Shown here: in pieces, positions 49,501 to 61,247 of the stretch
Position numbering within the stretch: the stretch's first letter is position 1
Layout: the number at the start of each line of letters is the position of its first letter
From: Prunus persica
Taxonomy: Eukaryota; Streptophyta; Magnoliopsida; Rosales; Rosaceae
Length of the DNA: 64,000 bases
NCBI RefSeq assembly: GCF_000346465.2
Contig: NC_034011.1
Location: 4,239,508 to 4,303,507 of the forward strand
Reading direction: 5' to 3'
Made by a program: the position numbers and the translations under genes
The notes under the pieces: generated by a model
What the model was told of the DNA's origin: nothing
Database searches by the model: none
Seen by the model: the letters and a program-made list of their open reading frames with translations, nothing else

Positions 49501-50099
49501 AACCTTGAAGCTACAAAGGCATCCCATTGTGCTTTCTCTATGAATTTATATGTTTCAGGGGGTTGGCTTAATCTCTCCCTGTCATTGGTGTATGGAAGGA
49601 TATAATGTCTCGTTAGTGTAGACTTGAAATCCTTCCATTTCTTGGCAGCAGAAGCTAACACAGAGTTCTTGCCCCCTTGACCTACCACAAAAGCAATGTC
49701 AACTGCTTCCCAAATCTGCTCCTTTATATCCTTGGGGATTTGAGCCCATTTCATGTCCACAAGTGGAACTCTGGAGCGTGCCAACACACCAATGTAGGAC
49801 TGCATCTCACTATGTGCCTGGCCAATTCCTTTCCCCCTTTTATTGTACTCAACAATTGGCCTGAGTTTCTGAAGTTTTCTCTTCACAACACGAGGCATTG
49901 TGCTCATACCTCGACCAGACTTTGAATCATCAGAGATTGTTGTCGTGCTGGTTGGTTCTGTCTCAGCAGATGATGAAGCAAACTTCATCTTCTTCGAAGA
50001 CTTCTCTTCAGGAGTTACCATTCCAAGCTCCTTACCTCCATTTTTCTTGGAGCCAGAGTCCTTACTTTGGTCTTGGTGAGAAACCATTTTTACAGACAA
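46503..50099 (-). CDS. CACTA-1 accessory gene: Transposase_24-like region plus Ulp1-type protease
   Basis: Minus strand. Exon about 49271-50099 has a lysine/serine-rich start and a Transposase_24-like core (KKWKDFKSTLTRHYI, YKFIEKAQWDAFVASRLSK). An exon at about 48430-48912 has GPEHPGRVRGVGDGISP, then a coiled-coil segment (RLQEENKKMEAKAREEA). Further exons lie at about 48135-48232 (acidic/lysine-rich), 47675-47869, 47281-47450, 46766-47046 and 46503-46606. The last three form a C48/Ulp1 protease: His in RHWILLIVRP, Asp in FLDPL, Cys in SSVECGYYMMRFM, ending EWAEFVCLHLE and TAG. The catalytic His, Asp and Cys are all present. An in-frame TAA at 48778-48780 interrupts the expected ISPR-YFNLP junction unless that point is a splice site. 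Splice phases are approximate. Confidence 0.75.
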
Positions 50100-53000
50100 A
50101 ACTGCAAGTGAAAATATTTCAGGAAAAGATTAAGAACACAAACGACGGTTATTAATAAAATACGACGTATGATATGATTTTAAACGACGCAATGAAATAA
50201 TCTCAGACGTAATAAATGTTTAAAACCAAGGTAATTAAACAACGACGAAATAATATAAAATAAGACGTAATAATAACTTATAAACGACGTGATAATTAAC
50301 TATAAACGACGAAATATTTATATAACGTCGTGGTATTGATGTTCACACGACGTCAATAGTAATATACCGTCGTCTATATAAGGATCCAAAACCCTTCTTT
50401 CTTTCTCTGTGAATGTTTGATTGTAGATTTGATTTTTCTGAACCATGGTTTTTGTTTTCTAATTTGATAAAATACAAGGCCAAGAAAGAAAGTTTTGGAA
50501 TCTTATATAGACGACGGTATTTTAATATGACGTCGTGGTATTAACATTCACACGACGTAAAACAATAAGATACTGTCGTCTATATTAGATACTAACCCTA
50601 CTTTCTTTTTCTTTATATTTTATCAAATTAGGGAAAAACAAAAACCATTGTTCAGAGAAATCAAACCTGCAATTAAACAAGCAAATAAAAAAAAGACTAT
50701 AATTTTAAAAACAACTTTGTCAATTTTCAGACGACGCTAGAACGACTGACGAACCGTCGTGGTCTACATATTTAACCACGTAAATAAGAAGCTACCGTCG
50801 TCTTATTTAGTTGAGGTAGTTGTCTTAAAGTTGGAAACTTTCCCTCTTTGTCTGTATATTTTATCGAACTTGGAAAGAAGTAAAATGATTTTGGCCAGAA
50901 AAAAGGTAAAAAGATTTTTCAAACAAAAAACGTATGAGCATGCAAAACAGCAACCAAAATAGTGAAAATGAAAGCTTACCTTTTGCGTGGAATGAAAGCA
51001 AGAGGAAAACGATGTTTAAGTTCAGAGACGACGAAGAAGACGAGAGGAAGACAATGAGATACTCTGACAGTGCTCTGACAAGGAAAAAAGTCTAAAAGTT
51101 TTCTCTGGGAGATTGAAATTTTTAATCGGGTTTGGAAACAATGCATGTGTAAGTCAGGTAGACGAAAAGTTGCTTACATATAAAACCATTTCAAAAAAAT
51201 AATACGGCGGTTACATATAACTACGACGTATAAATTATAAAATACGACGGTACATTTAACTTCGGACGTGGTAAATAAATACGACAGTAGTGTTGTAGGT
51301 ACCGTCGTAGTAAACTCAAAAATTAAAGTACATAAGTAATAACTCGCGTCATGGTATATTATTTAACACGTCGTTTTTATTAATGTACCGACGTGAATTT
51401 CCGTAATATACGTCGGTCATACCGACGTTGATTTTACAATTTAAACGGCGGTTTTTTTGTAAGGACCGCCGTTGGTTTTAAAAATTTATTCTATAAATTT
51501 TTCACTTTCATTCATTTTCGGTTTACATTTAGGGTTCCAAGTTCTTCCTCTCTCAGAGACACTGTCTCTCACGTCTCAAAGACAATAATTTGGATGTCTT
51601 TCTCAAAGAGAAATTGAGCTTACTCGCATCAAATATATGTCCACAAGAAGAAGCTTGTCAACTAGCCTTCTCACTTCCTTGATCAAGCCTGATAGGACAC
51701 TTAGTGCTTCTGAATACTCCTTGCTTTCCATCAAAAGAGATGCAAGCCTGGCCTCCACTCGCTGTCGAAGGAAAGTTCGCTTCTCAGGGAAATCTGAAGA
51801 TCAGATGTGCCTGATCCTCTGCTTGATTTTCTTGGCTAAGAAGATCCGTCAGATTTGTGATAGCCTCTTCCTTTATCCGTAGTTGCTGGGAGAAGATGGG
51901 TTTCAAGAATGCGATAAAGAATAGAAATGGCTTCAGATGGCCTCTAAAGCATAAGCAATCGAATCAGTAGTTGCTGGGAGATATGATGAAGACATTGTCA
52001 ATGCTTTGAACTATACAAGTCCTGCAGAACTGTTAAAGAAACTGAAACAACGGCGGTTTTCTGTTCTACCGTCGTCTTTTCTCGTCGTCTATATTAAGGT
52101 AAGATGGCGGTAGATTTATAATTACCGACGTAGATTATTTTGTTAAACGTCGTTAAGTGTACTACAACCGACGTGGATTTTATTTTTAAATTATAAATAG
52201 AGTTTTTTGTCCCGAATTCTTTCAGTTTTAGTTTTCAATTACAAAGCGTGATAAATAGATTTTTCTTTCCCGAGGAAATTTAAAATGAGGGAAATTAATG
52301 TTCTAGAATTTGTAAACTAACACGACGCAATATTACTAACCCGAGAAAATTATAAATAGATTTTGCTTTCCCGAAGAAATTTTAAATTAATTCAGTTTGA
52401 AACAACGACGGTTTTTTGTTATGCCGTCGTTTTTAACTAACACGACGCAATATTTGTTTTGCGACGTGGAATCTTTTCATTTAACGTCGTTAGGTTTAAT
52501 ATACCCGACGTGGATTTGAATTTTTAAATTATGAATAGAATTTTTTTCCCGTGACCTTTCAGTTTATTTTTCAATTACAGTGCGTTATAAATAGAGTTTT
52601 TTTTTCCGGAGGAAATTTAAAATGAAGGAAATTAATGTTCTGGAATATGTGAAGTTTCTTTTTTGGATGACAGATTTAAATAAAATAAGAATATAAAAAC
52701 AACGACTGTTTTTGTATTACTGTCGTCGTTTTTCGTCGTCTTAAGTAAGACTAAGATGACGTAATATATTTGTTGAGCGACGTTGATTTGTTTTTTAAAC
52801 GTCGTTAGGTATAATATAACCGTCGTTGAAAATTGTCTCTCTAATTGCAAATTTGCAACGACGTTAGGTATAATATTTGTAGATACACAAACGCACACAC
52901 ATCATCAACTTCCAAAAAATTGTCTCTCTGATTGCAAATCTGTGTCATCTGTTAAGATTATGATGTGGAACAGAGTTCCATCTGGTAAGATTTCGTAACC

Positions 53001-53656
53001 CTTGGGATCTCAGACAAATCTGATTATGTCGGCGGTTTTCTATATAAACCGTCATGGTTATTTCAATTCTTGTCATTAAGTAGATCTACCGACGTAGGAT
53101 AAGAAAATCAAAGAAAAAAATTGTTAACAAAAATTCTTATTAAGACGACGGTTTAAATTAAAGGTACGACGTATAAAATGAATAAATACGACGTTAAATT
53201 TTATAGTACGATTTAAAGATAACGTCGTAGAACTATACGAGAATGACGTCGATATATTTATATTTTCCGTCGTTGTACATTAATTTAATACGGCGATATT
53301 TTGTATTTTAAAGCCGTGGATTTGTTTGTAATTATACGGCGTCTTATACGAAAACCTCGTCGTTTTATTTTATGAGTAAAAAAAGCGGTTTTTATTGAAA
53401 TCGTCGTGTTTACTTTCTACGTCGGTCGATTCATAACTTCTGCCGTTCTTTGTTGGCTTTGATTTTACACTGCGGAAATCTATTTCAAACAGACGTCGGT
53501 TGTTTTTGAACAGCCATTTGAATCTCCATTTTTTAGTTGTCTAAGGTGGTATTACACGACGGTGTTTTTAGAACCGTCGTCTTTTTAAAAACCACGACGG
53601 TTTTCACTTAGACCGTCGTTGTTTTCTGGTCGTCTTTTTCACTTTTTGTAGTAGTG
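50100..53656. repeat. CACTA-1 right subterminal ACGACG-rich region
   Basis: Long motif-rich stretch with ACGACGGT, CGTCGTGG and CCGACGTGG blocks in both orientations. It includes sub-repeats such as CCCGA...AAATTATAAATAGA (52190-52560) and AATTGTCTCTCTAATTGCAA (52832/52918). It probably contains the promoter of the accessory gene near its left end. No further protein domain seen. Confidence 0.8.
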
Positions 53657-53867
53657 TGACCTCATTTTGCCAGACAAGTTCTTCCCTAAACAAAATTCAC
53701 TTGAAAGTATGAATTCATATTTTTGTGTCAATCATGATTTATAGGAAAAGAGAGAGGCATTCTTCTAAAGTATTTTTAGTAAAAACGTCATTACATACTG
53801 AATCAAAAATATCTGAACGTACCAAGTCTTAGGAATATAAATATATAAACCAGAAACTTGAGTTAAA

Positions 53868-54778
53868 ATGAGTCGCCTATTTAGAACAAATTCTTGTAAT
53901 TCAAGCAGTTTTAGAGCCAACATTAGTCGCCTCCCAGAAATAGTTAATGAAGAACAAATAGAATATGAGTCTAATAGCGAATTAGATTATAGGGATTGGA
54001 ATATACCTAGAGTCCCCAGTCAGGACATCTATAAGAAAAAATGGTCATTGTCTAGTTTCAAGTTGACCACCCATGTCAAAACAGTTGAACAAGTCTATGC
54101 TTTAAGTAAAGAACATGAAGCATGTCAGTTGCTTAATCTTGAATCGATTAAAAAATATAAAAATGATGGAAACAATTTCCTTCACATTGGTTTAGTCCAA
54201 GTTGCAGTTAAGCCCCTTACTAGACTAGGACTAAAAGCCTCTGTCTGCCTATGTCTAAGAGTGCTAGATTCACTAATTTTAGCGACAGTACGCTAGGATT
54301 AATTGAGTCAAGTTTATGTAATGGTCCAGGTCATTTTGATTGCTACCCAGACTTTACAATCAGTCTCAGCGATCCTCATATTTTGAAAACTTTAACTTTG
54401 AATATTAAAACTAATGGGTACCAAGTCCTCCCAGGAACACAACCATTAGCTTTAGTTTTTAGAATTTACTATAAAGTCATTGGAACAAATATGAATTTTC
54501 AAGCCCTTAATAAAAGTCCAAAGGATCAAACCCTATTAATTCAAAGTAGCAAAACCGATGCCAATATACGAGTACCTCACACAATTAAATGGTCAGATAT
54601 CACCCTTCCTACGGAATGGACACTCACCACTGAAAGTTAACCAACCCCAGTTCAGCATAATCTAAACAATTTAGATTATATTCAACAATATTTAAATGGC
54701 ACAGTTAAAATTAATTTTGGTAGCCAACCTGCACAAAAATCCACTGTCTAGTTACACCAGTTGCCTACTCCTGGCTAG
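53868..54778 (+). pseudogene. Caulimovirid movement-protein region (30K type), unit 1, broken
   Basis: The viral cell-to-cell movement protein region of the 30K superfamily, here non-functional. The frame from the ATG at 53868 is conserved with the unit 2 copy up to about 54261, where one base is missing. The downstream part continues in another frame (54251-54640). Further breaks are a TAA at 54639 and a TAG at about 54750, both sense codons in unit 2, plus the TAG at 54776 shared by both units. A host-integrated relic, not a virus gene in use. Confidence 0.8.
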
Positions 54779-55532
54779 TCCTAGAGACACATCCCTGCTA
54801 GACACTCATTTGCCGCTTTTTCCTCCACTCTAGAACGAGACCTAGAGTTAGAAAAAGCCATGATAGATTTCAAACTAGAATCCCTAAGAAAAACCTCCCA
54901 GGTTAATCAACCCTGCTACGGTAAACAACCAGTTGAAGATAACAAATCCAAGTCCCCTGAGTCTCCCACACAAACTGATTTTGAAGCCAAAGATTTTGCA
55001 GTTGTTAATAATCAATTACGGACACTTAACAAAAAATTCACAATCAATTGGAAAGCCTTAGATAGCCATTTAAGAGCCCCTGAAAACCAAGAAAGAAAGA
55101 ATTATTATCACATGGCCTACCCTAATAAAGAAAATCGCCAACAGATCTTTAATGAATGGAAAGAATATATGAGGTCAGCCAAAGTAGAAATTTTCTACCT
55201 TGATTTTGTAGAAAGTCGTTACATGTCTAATAAGTTAACAACTTTAACTAAAAAAAATAGAAATTACTTGATAATATAGAAGTTATAGCAAGTCACCCCC
55301 CAGCAGAAACAATAATAATTGAGCATTTAAAAACCCAAATACCAGCTAGTCCTTTCAAAGCCCCTGAGAAAAATGATCCCGATAAAAAAATAATGGAACA
55401 AAATAATTATACAAATCAGAATCTAATTGTCTTAGGAAAACAGTTAGATAAAATCGAAACAAAAGTTGATAAATTGATTCCCCAGGATAGTAAAATAAAG
55501 CCAAAGTGGAAAAACCATTCGTTCAGTTCCAG
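54779..55532 (+). pseudogene. Downstream caulimovirid coding remnant, unit 1
   Basis: Open stretch 54860-55279 with lysine/glutamine-rich, coiled-coil-like composition. It is followed by a one-base shift near 55260 and a further readable part to 55532. It lies just 3' of the movement-protein region, as in caulimovirid polyproteins. The function of this segment is not assigned. Confidence 0.55.
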
Positions 55533-55620
55533 GATATTTTATGTTGCGTTGGTGATGTTTGAAATGTGATTCGATTTTGCAATGAGTAGGCTACAATTCA
55601 AATGAAGTCGTAAATAAATT

Positions 55621-55806
55621 TCACATATCTTCTGCATTGACACCAAGCATAGAGAGAATAAAAATATTTTTCATCATCAACTGCCCTGGCCCGGATCCAA
55701 TCATCCAAGCAAGGGAAGAGAATTCCAATTTCAGCTCCCTCCAAATTCCAAAGACTTTTTCTTTGTTGTAGATAATTTTTATATCTCTGTCTTTTGTTTG
55801 GACCAA
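55621..55806 (-). CDS. Small conserved ORF of unknown function (61 aa), unit 2
   Basis: Counterpart of 32890-33075 with the same start, length and stop. No family recognised. Confidence 0.2.
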   Translation of the reverse strand: MVQTKDRDIKIIYNKEKVFGIWRELKLEFSSLAWMIGSGPGQLMMKNIFILSMLGVNAEDM

Positions 55807-56094
55807 TTTGGTTTTCTTGGTTGAATTGTGGTGGATCAGATTGTTGTTGGTTACTTGAGAATACTTAAAATAACAAAGCTAGTCTCTGACTCTAAGTACG
55901 CAGTTGTATAGGAAAACCTTCTACTTAATAGAAAATACTTTTTTTTTTTAAAATATGTTTATTACATTGTCAAAGCTTTCAACTTGAATTCTTATTTGAA
56001 TATGTAATTAGATTGACATTAAATAGATGATACGTCAGACTGTCAAATGAAATTAAGAATACATATATAAGCATAGCTTAAATGTAGAATGAAA

Positions 56095-56243
56095 CTTTTT
56101 TGTTTGTTTTGAATGTAAGCGATAGTTTAAACTATAAAGGGAGGTGAATTTTTCACACAAACACATTATCAATGTGTCATGAGGGTTCGAACCTGAAACC
56201 ACTAATCTATAAGTCAATGCCTTTTTTCATTGGGTTAAACCTC
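56095..56243 (-). repeat. tRNA-derived SINE, unit 2
   Basis: Counterpart of 33345-33494, with the B-box-like GGTTCGAACCC still intact on the minus strand. Confidence 0.65.
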
Positions 56244-56629
56244 GTTGGCTGTAGCAGGCTTGGTTAACCCAAAAGAGTATGGGAAAAATATTGATTTATA
56301 TAACTAAATTAAAATGAAACCATCAAGTTAGGCACTTAAAAAGTCCCTTAAAACATAATTAAATTACAATGAAATATGCTAAAACTAATATCATGAAGAT
56401 TAAAGTAAATAATGATTGTAATCTTTAAATCAGCTATACTAAATGAATCCATGAATGCCAAATTTTCAGCGGAAGTTCGTTTGGGTTTGCTCTCCAGTTC
56501 TAATTCAGGCAGTTGCAACACTTGGTGACCAGCGGCAGGCTCAGTTCTGTGAGTGGGGATTAGTCGAGGTGCACGCAAGCTGGCTCGGATACCTAATAGT
56601 ATTTACTAAAAATAAAATAAAAATAAAAA

Positions 56630-58104
56630 TAAATGAGAGTATGTGACAACCACAATATCCCTTAGAATTCCAACGGAAAATTCGAGGGATCCGGTCAAAC
56701 ACTCTAGGTGTATGGAGCACAATTTAGATATGTTAATTAACATTAATTGTGGCTAATAGAAGGGTGCGTTTTTCAACATTTAAAATTGACCACGCCCTTT
56801 GTGGGTGCCATATTTTTATTATTATTATTTTTTTAAAGCACAAATGTACAGCACATGCAGCTAATATTCCGAAAATTTCCGATCAAATGTAATTTGAGAA
56901 TTAATGTTGAATCTTATCCGAGGATCTTTAATTTCGACATCTTAAAATTAAAGTTGTGAAATTAGATCTATATGTAAGTTCTGAAAATTATTACAATTTT
57001 TTAAATTGATAAATTCTAATTTTTTAGAACTACCGCGATGTATTTCAAAATTATAACATTATATCAAAATGGTTATGTGTCTTCATTTTATTGAAGAGGG
57101 TGAGAAGCACAGAAAAACCAAGGGGATCTCCAAGAAATTCCAAACCTTTCATAATATTAGAGTAAGGCTTTACGTGTTGGGCTCAATAGTCATGCGTACT
57201 CCTAGATCATCCAATATGTGTTGTCCACGTGTTAGGTTTGAAACTTCACCACACGTGCGGACATGTGTTGAGAGTGTTTGTCCCATATTGAAATATTAAG
57301 GGACTTAGCCTGGGTTTATAAGGAGTTGGGCTACTCCCTTCATTGCTAATTGATTTTGAAGTGGAACCTCAACTTCCTTCATATCTATTATATATAATAC
57401 ACTAGCTATATGAACTGATATCACAAAGTTCTAATCTATTATATCCTTCCACAGCCCAGTTTTTTTTAGCTTTCGATGGTCCATCCAAACCCTAAACACA
57501 AGCTTCACGATAAAAATGCTAGTATTACAATTACAATAGAGTCATGTTATAAGTGAGAGCAACTTTATCCAAGTTGATCGTGATGAGAGATTTCATAGAC
57601 TCTTCTATAAAAGATTAAAATTGATCCAAGTCGAAGGGAAGATGGAATTCAAAGGAAGAAAGTTAAAATGGAGTGGACCATAGTAATTAGCTGGAAGGCA
57701 GGCGTTGGCGATTATTGAAGAATAGAAGCTGATGAGCACCAGATGAAAGGAGACGGAAAGCAATCGAAGTGATGTATGACGCACACTTTTGACTCGAAGA
57801 AACTTGTTAGAAGCAGCACGTTGGTATTAAACAAAGAAATGTGGTGCAGGCAATTGGCCTTGGAAGAAAAAGGCTTGATTGTAAAGGGAGAAGTAGAGAA
57901 GCAGTAGCAGTTTAGGAAGGAACAAAATAAAATACTTTTCAACTTCCCTGGCCCCCGAATGACCCCAGAAAAAAAGGAAAAAAAATTCCAGGTTCAACTT
58001 CATATCATTCCAAGGACTTTTTCTTTGTGGTGGGGGACTTGGTGTACGCCAACTAAAACCTATGTTCTGATGTCTTCTTGTTTAGATAGGTCCTCAGCTA
58101 TAGT
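56630..58104. other. Intergenic part of unit 2
   Basis: Counterpart of 34435-35722. No gene; contains the same LTR-like start at 57266 (TGTTGAGAGTGTTTGTCCCA). Confidence 0.4.
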
Positions 58105-58445
58105 CAAAGGCGGAGCCATGAATTTAAGTAAGAAGAGGCACCTTTAAAAATTCAAACACTTTCTTTTATGACAAATCAACCTAGTTTTTTAAGAAATCTC
58201 TAATTCTCTATTTTTTTTCTTTATTTTTTGTATGAATAACCTACCACTCTTTTTTGATAACAAATACATGCAATTCAACATAAATTTAGACATAAGAATG
58301 AAAGAGAAGCAAAGAAAATAGTGGGCATTTAAGAATTTGTGAGAAATTTTATAACATTTTTACAATATCACTAACATATAATTGTCTATACAACAATATT
58401 TGAGGGGCCAGTGCCCACCTTGGGCCTGCATTGGCTCCGCTAGTG
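58105..58445. mobile_element. hAT (Tip100-like) short element, unit 2
   Basis: Left end CAAAGGCGGAGCCATG, right end read inward CACTAGCGGAGCCAATG. TSD GCTATAGT (58097-58104) / ACTATAGT (58446-58453). It is 341 bp, against 962 bp for the unit 1 copy at the same site. Confidence 0.8.
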
Positions 58446-58511
58446 ACTATAGTATGATAGAGAGAAGAGTTGAAATAATAACAAAGTCAGTCACCTCAAT
58501 ATAGTTTTATG

Positions 58512-58671
58512 TCTTTTTTTTTTCTTTTTAATACAAGTGATAGTCTAAACTAGTTACAGGGAAGGAGATTTCTCACATACACTGTTAAGGTGCCATAGGA
58601 ATTCGAACATGAGATCACTGATCTGCAAGTAAATACCATTTTTTACTAGGCTGAACCTTTGGCATATTAAT
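58512..58671 (-). repeat. tRNA-derived SINE, diverged, unit 2
   Basis: Counterpart of 36752-36903, with a T-rich left end (A tail on the minus strand). Confidence 0.5.
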
Positions 58672-59699
58672 TTTGAGTTAGATGTTCTAATTGTATCATC
58701 ATGCATGCAATGAAATATGTTTACTTACTATAGTTTAGTTAGGGAGAAAATTAGGTCTCTCTATGAATCATACAAATCGACAATCTTGGTATAACAATTA
58801 CAATCTTCATAATGAAAATTTTCATTTAGTTGATACATATGGATAATTAAATTATCTCTAGTTCAATTGATTTTTGATAAAGATGATCTTAGATAGTGAT
58901 TTAAAAAATGAATGGTCCATACATGTGAAGAATAAAAATTAGTTAATCACAACATGGTGAATGATTAGATGCACCTAAAATTGTGTAACCTTTACACATA
59001 AAAATGAGAAAACTTGCGTTTACCGAAACAATGTTCTAGACATCCTCTCTTTCCCTTCATCATCCTTTCGTCGTCGGTGGATTTCATTGCATCAATCCTC
59101 TCTATGATATGATCTCTTTCACATTCAACACAGAGAGAGAGAGAGAGAGAGAGAGAGCAGAGCTTAGGCGTCCGTTGCCCATTGGGGTGTGATGCTTTTG
59201 GGTTCCTTCTTCAGGTTTTCTCATTAACCCAAGTTGACAGGTCGCTAGCTCTAGTTGTACAATAATGTCAACTTCGCTTGCAGATTAATGGTCCTCAAAT
59301 CAATGCTGCTAGTTGTTGGTCAAAAGTTAATACTAAGATAAAAATTAGTGTCGCTAAACATTTTGACAAGAGACATCCAAGCCACGCGTGTACATTTTCG
59401 ACAATGATCTCAATGTCCAACAAGTCTCCAATGCTATACGTCAATATGGCTTGACCTTGATTCCAATTCCTTGCGAGAAAAAATTTGGCGAAAGCGATAC
59501 GTGAAAATCTTCTGACAAACTAATTCAACTCAAAATAAATATCTTTGAAAGAGGAAAGGACATAAACCATCTAGAAATTAATATTTGGTAGAAAACATGC
59601 CCATGATCCATTAAAACGTCATCTCTTAGGTGGCTTAGAATAGAATTTGATGGTAGATGAGAGGCAAGTGGCTTGTATCTCAAGTGGTTAATAACAGTT

Positions 59700-60007
59700 A
59701 TTCATGTATCTGGAGTTCCGTGTTCGAATCTTCCTCTCTCAGTATTACTTGTATAAAAAAAAAAAAAGTAGATGAAAGAATTAGTTTAAATATCTATATC
59801 TGACGTATTTTGTTTCAGTTGTGCTCAAAAGATTCCCCAAAAATATGGCAAGTATTCATATATCTGGAGTTTCGTGTTCGAATCTCCCTCTCTTAATATT
59901 ACTTGTATAAAAAACAAAGTAGACGAAAGTATTAGTTCAAATATCTATATCTGAAGTATTTTGTTTCAATTGTGGTCAAAAGATTCCCCAAAAATGTGGC
60001 AAGTCAG
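59700..60007. repeat. 154-bp tandem duplication in unit 2
   Basis: ATTCATGTATCTGGAG at 59700 recurs as ATTCATATATCTGGAG at 59854, and both copies run to AAAAAT-TGGCAAG. Unit 1 has a single copy (about 37960-38110). It includes the SINE-like B-box GTGTTCGAATC twice. Confidence 0.9.
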
Positions 60008-61247
60008 AATATATTTATTGATGATTGTCAAGACTTGAACCGAAGCTTTCATTTGGAAGTAACAAATTTAACATGTCGTGTGTACACTTGATGACCAGAA
60101 AAGACATTAATCTGAGCTTGTGATAGTAACGTGCTATATTAGACAAGGAAAAAAGCAGAAAGTGTCATATATCCCCACAATATCTCATACCAAAAATCAA
60201 ATTATAAACTAAGAAAAATGAAACTATTGAAGCCTGCCGCAGACATCACCCTTGTAGAACATAACGTTTGAGAGAAGATGCTTATGCATCCACATACAAC
60301 TCATGTCCTTGTCGTCTTTGTCTTCTGATTATGTCGGTAAGTAAAGTACTGATTATTTTGGTGTGTAGAAGATCGTTTTTGGAGGCGGCAGTGACGAAAA
60401 AGATACCTCTAGAAACTCTTGCTATTTTGTATTAACATATTACTACATATTTGTCCAAAACAAAAAAAACATATTACTACATATGCAACAGTGCAAAATT
60501 AGGGCCCAAACTCGGGTTGGGTGGGTTGGGTCAGCCCAATTCATTGATGGGCTTGAGCCAAGTTGTAACCCATTGAATCGGACAAACTCGTTGGTCAGCC
60601 CAAAAATAAGCATATACTTTTCGACTCATTGAACAAGAGGAGTCGTTCAAGTATCATTGGCTAATATGTAAATCCACATCTATAGTCTGTATATGGCACT
60701 CTCACTATAGAATTTCCCGAACAAAAAGAGGGAAACAAAATCAATGATTTTTGGACAAATAATAGAATCACAGCATATACACCTCTGATTGATTTTGAAA
60801 TTGAAACTTAACATCATTGGCTAAAAACAATAGTAATTCTCGTACAAACAATAGAACCACAACACCTACATATCTGTCTTTTGAAGATTTTTGTTTTGTT
60901 ATGTGAGATGAAGGTCCCTCACCAAAAGTCTGGCAAATGCTACAAAAGAGAAAACCAGGGAGGTGATGATTAACAATGGAGCTGTAAAGAAAGTGAGAAC
61001 AATAGAAAAGAAAAGCAAATCCCAAAAAGTGAAAGACCTTGTGTTGATCATTGATCATTCTTGGGAGGGATGTAGCTCAACCCCAAGACACGTCATCATT
61101 GCTGCTCCTTGCTCCTTTTTTTCTTTTTCTTTTTTTCTTTTTCTTTAGCAACAAGAAAAGAAATATAAAGATGCATAGCCGTAGAAGAACACAAGAAGAA
61201 GTAGAACAAGTGGGCTCACTTGCATCACTCCCCTCTAGTTTGTCCCA

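Larger units (their letters stand above)
39500..53656 (-). mobile_element. CACTA (En/Spm) element 1, 14.2 kb
   Basis: Left end CACTACTACAAAAAAGCAAA, right end read inward CACTACTACAAAAAGTGAAA, followed on both sides by AAGACGAC. The TSD is TGA (39497-39499 and 53657-53659). The uninserted site is preserved in unit 2 (CCCTGACCTCG at 62544-62554). It encodes TNP2 (41168-44544) and a Transposase_24/Ulp1 gene (46503-50099), both on the minus strand. All non-coding parts carry dense ACGACG/CGTCGT motifs. Confidence 0.97.
39354..53705 (+). pseudogene. 5' fragment of a host gene, split by CACTA-1 and fused to viral DNA
   Basis: From the ATG at 39354 (MAASPQPVSENPIDF...) an open frame runs to the CACTA insertion at 39500. 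It resumes at 53657-53705 (LVLPDKFFPKQNSLE) until the sequence turns into caulimovirid leader DNA. The total is about 65 codons, proline-rich at the start with an acidic middle (VTNDEVLTEYLEHSL). It looks like the first exon of a real host gene, perhaps of the 2-oxoglutarate dioxygenase type, but I am not sure of the family. The rest of the gene is absent. Confidence 0.5.
32802..55532 (+). repeat. Segmental tandem duplication, unit 1
   Basis: 32802-39499 plus 53657-55532 is collinear with 55533-64000. The CACTA-1 element (39500-53656) is an insertion specific to this unit. The unit runs from GATATTTTATGTTGCGTTGG through SINEs, a hAT element, a host exon fragment and the caulimovirid fragment, and ends inside the viral sequence, where unit 2 begins directly. 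Confidence 0.93.
53703..55532 (+). mobile_element. Endogenous caulimovirid (pararetrovirus) fragment, unit 1
   Basis: A leader of about 165 bp is followed by a movement-protein region and a downstream coding region, all decayed. It is cut off at 55532, where unit 2 begins. No reverse transcriptase or coat-protein zinc knuckle is present in this part. Best described as a Petuvirus/Florendovirus-like relic; the genus is not resolved. Confidence 0.8.
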
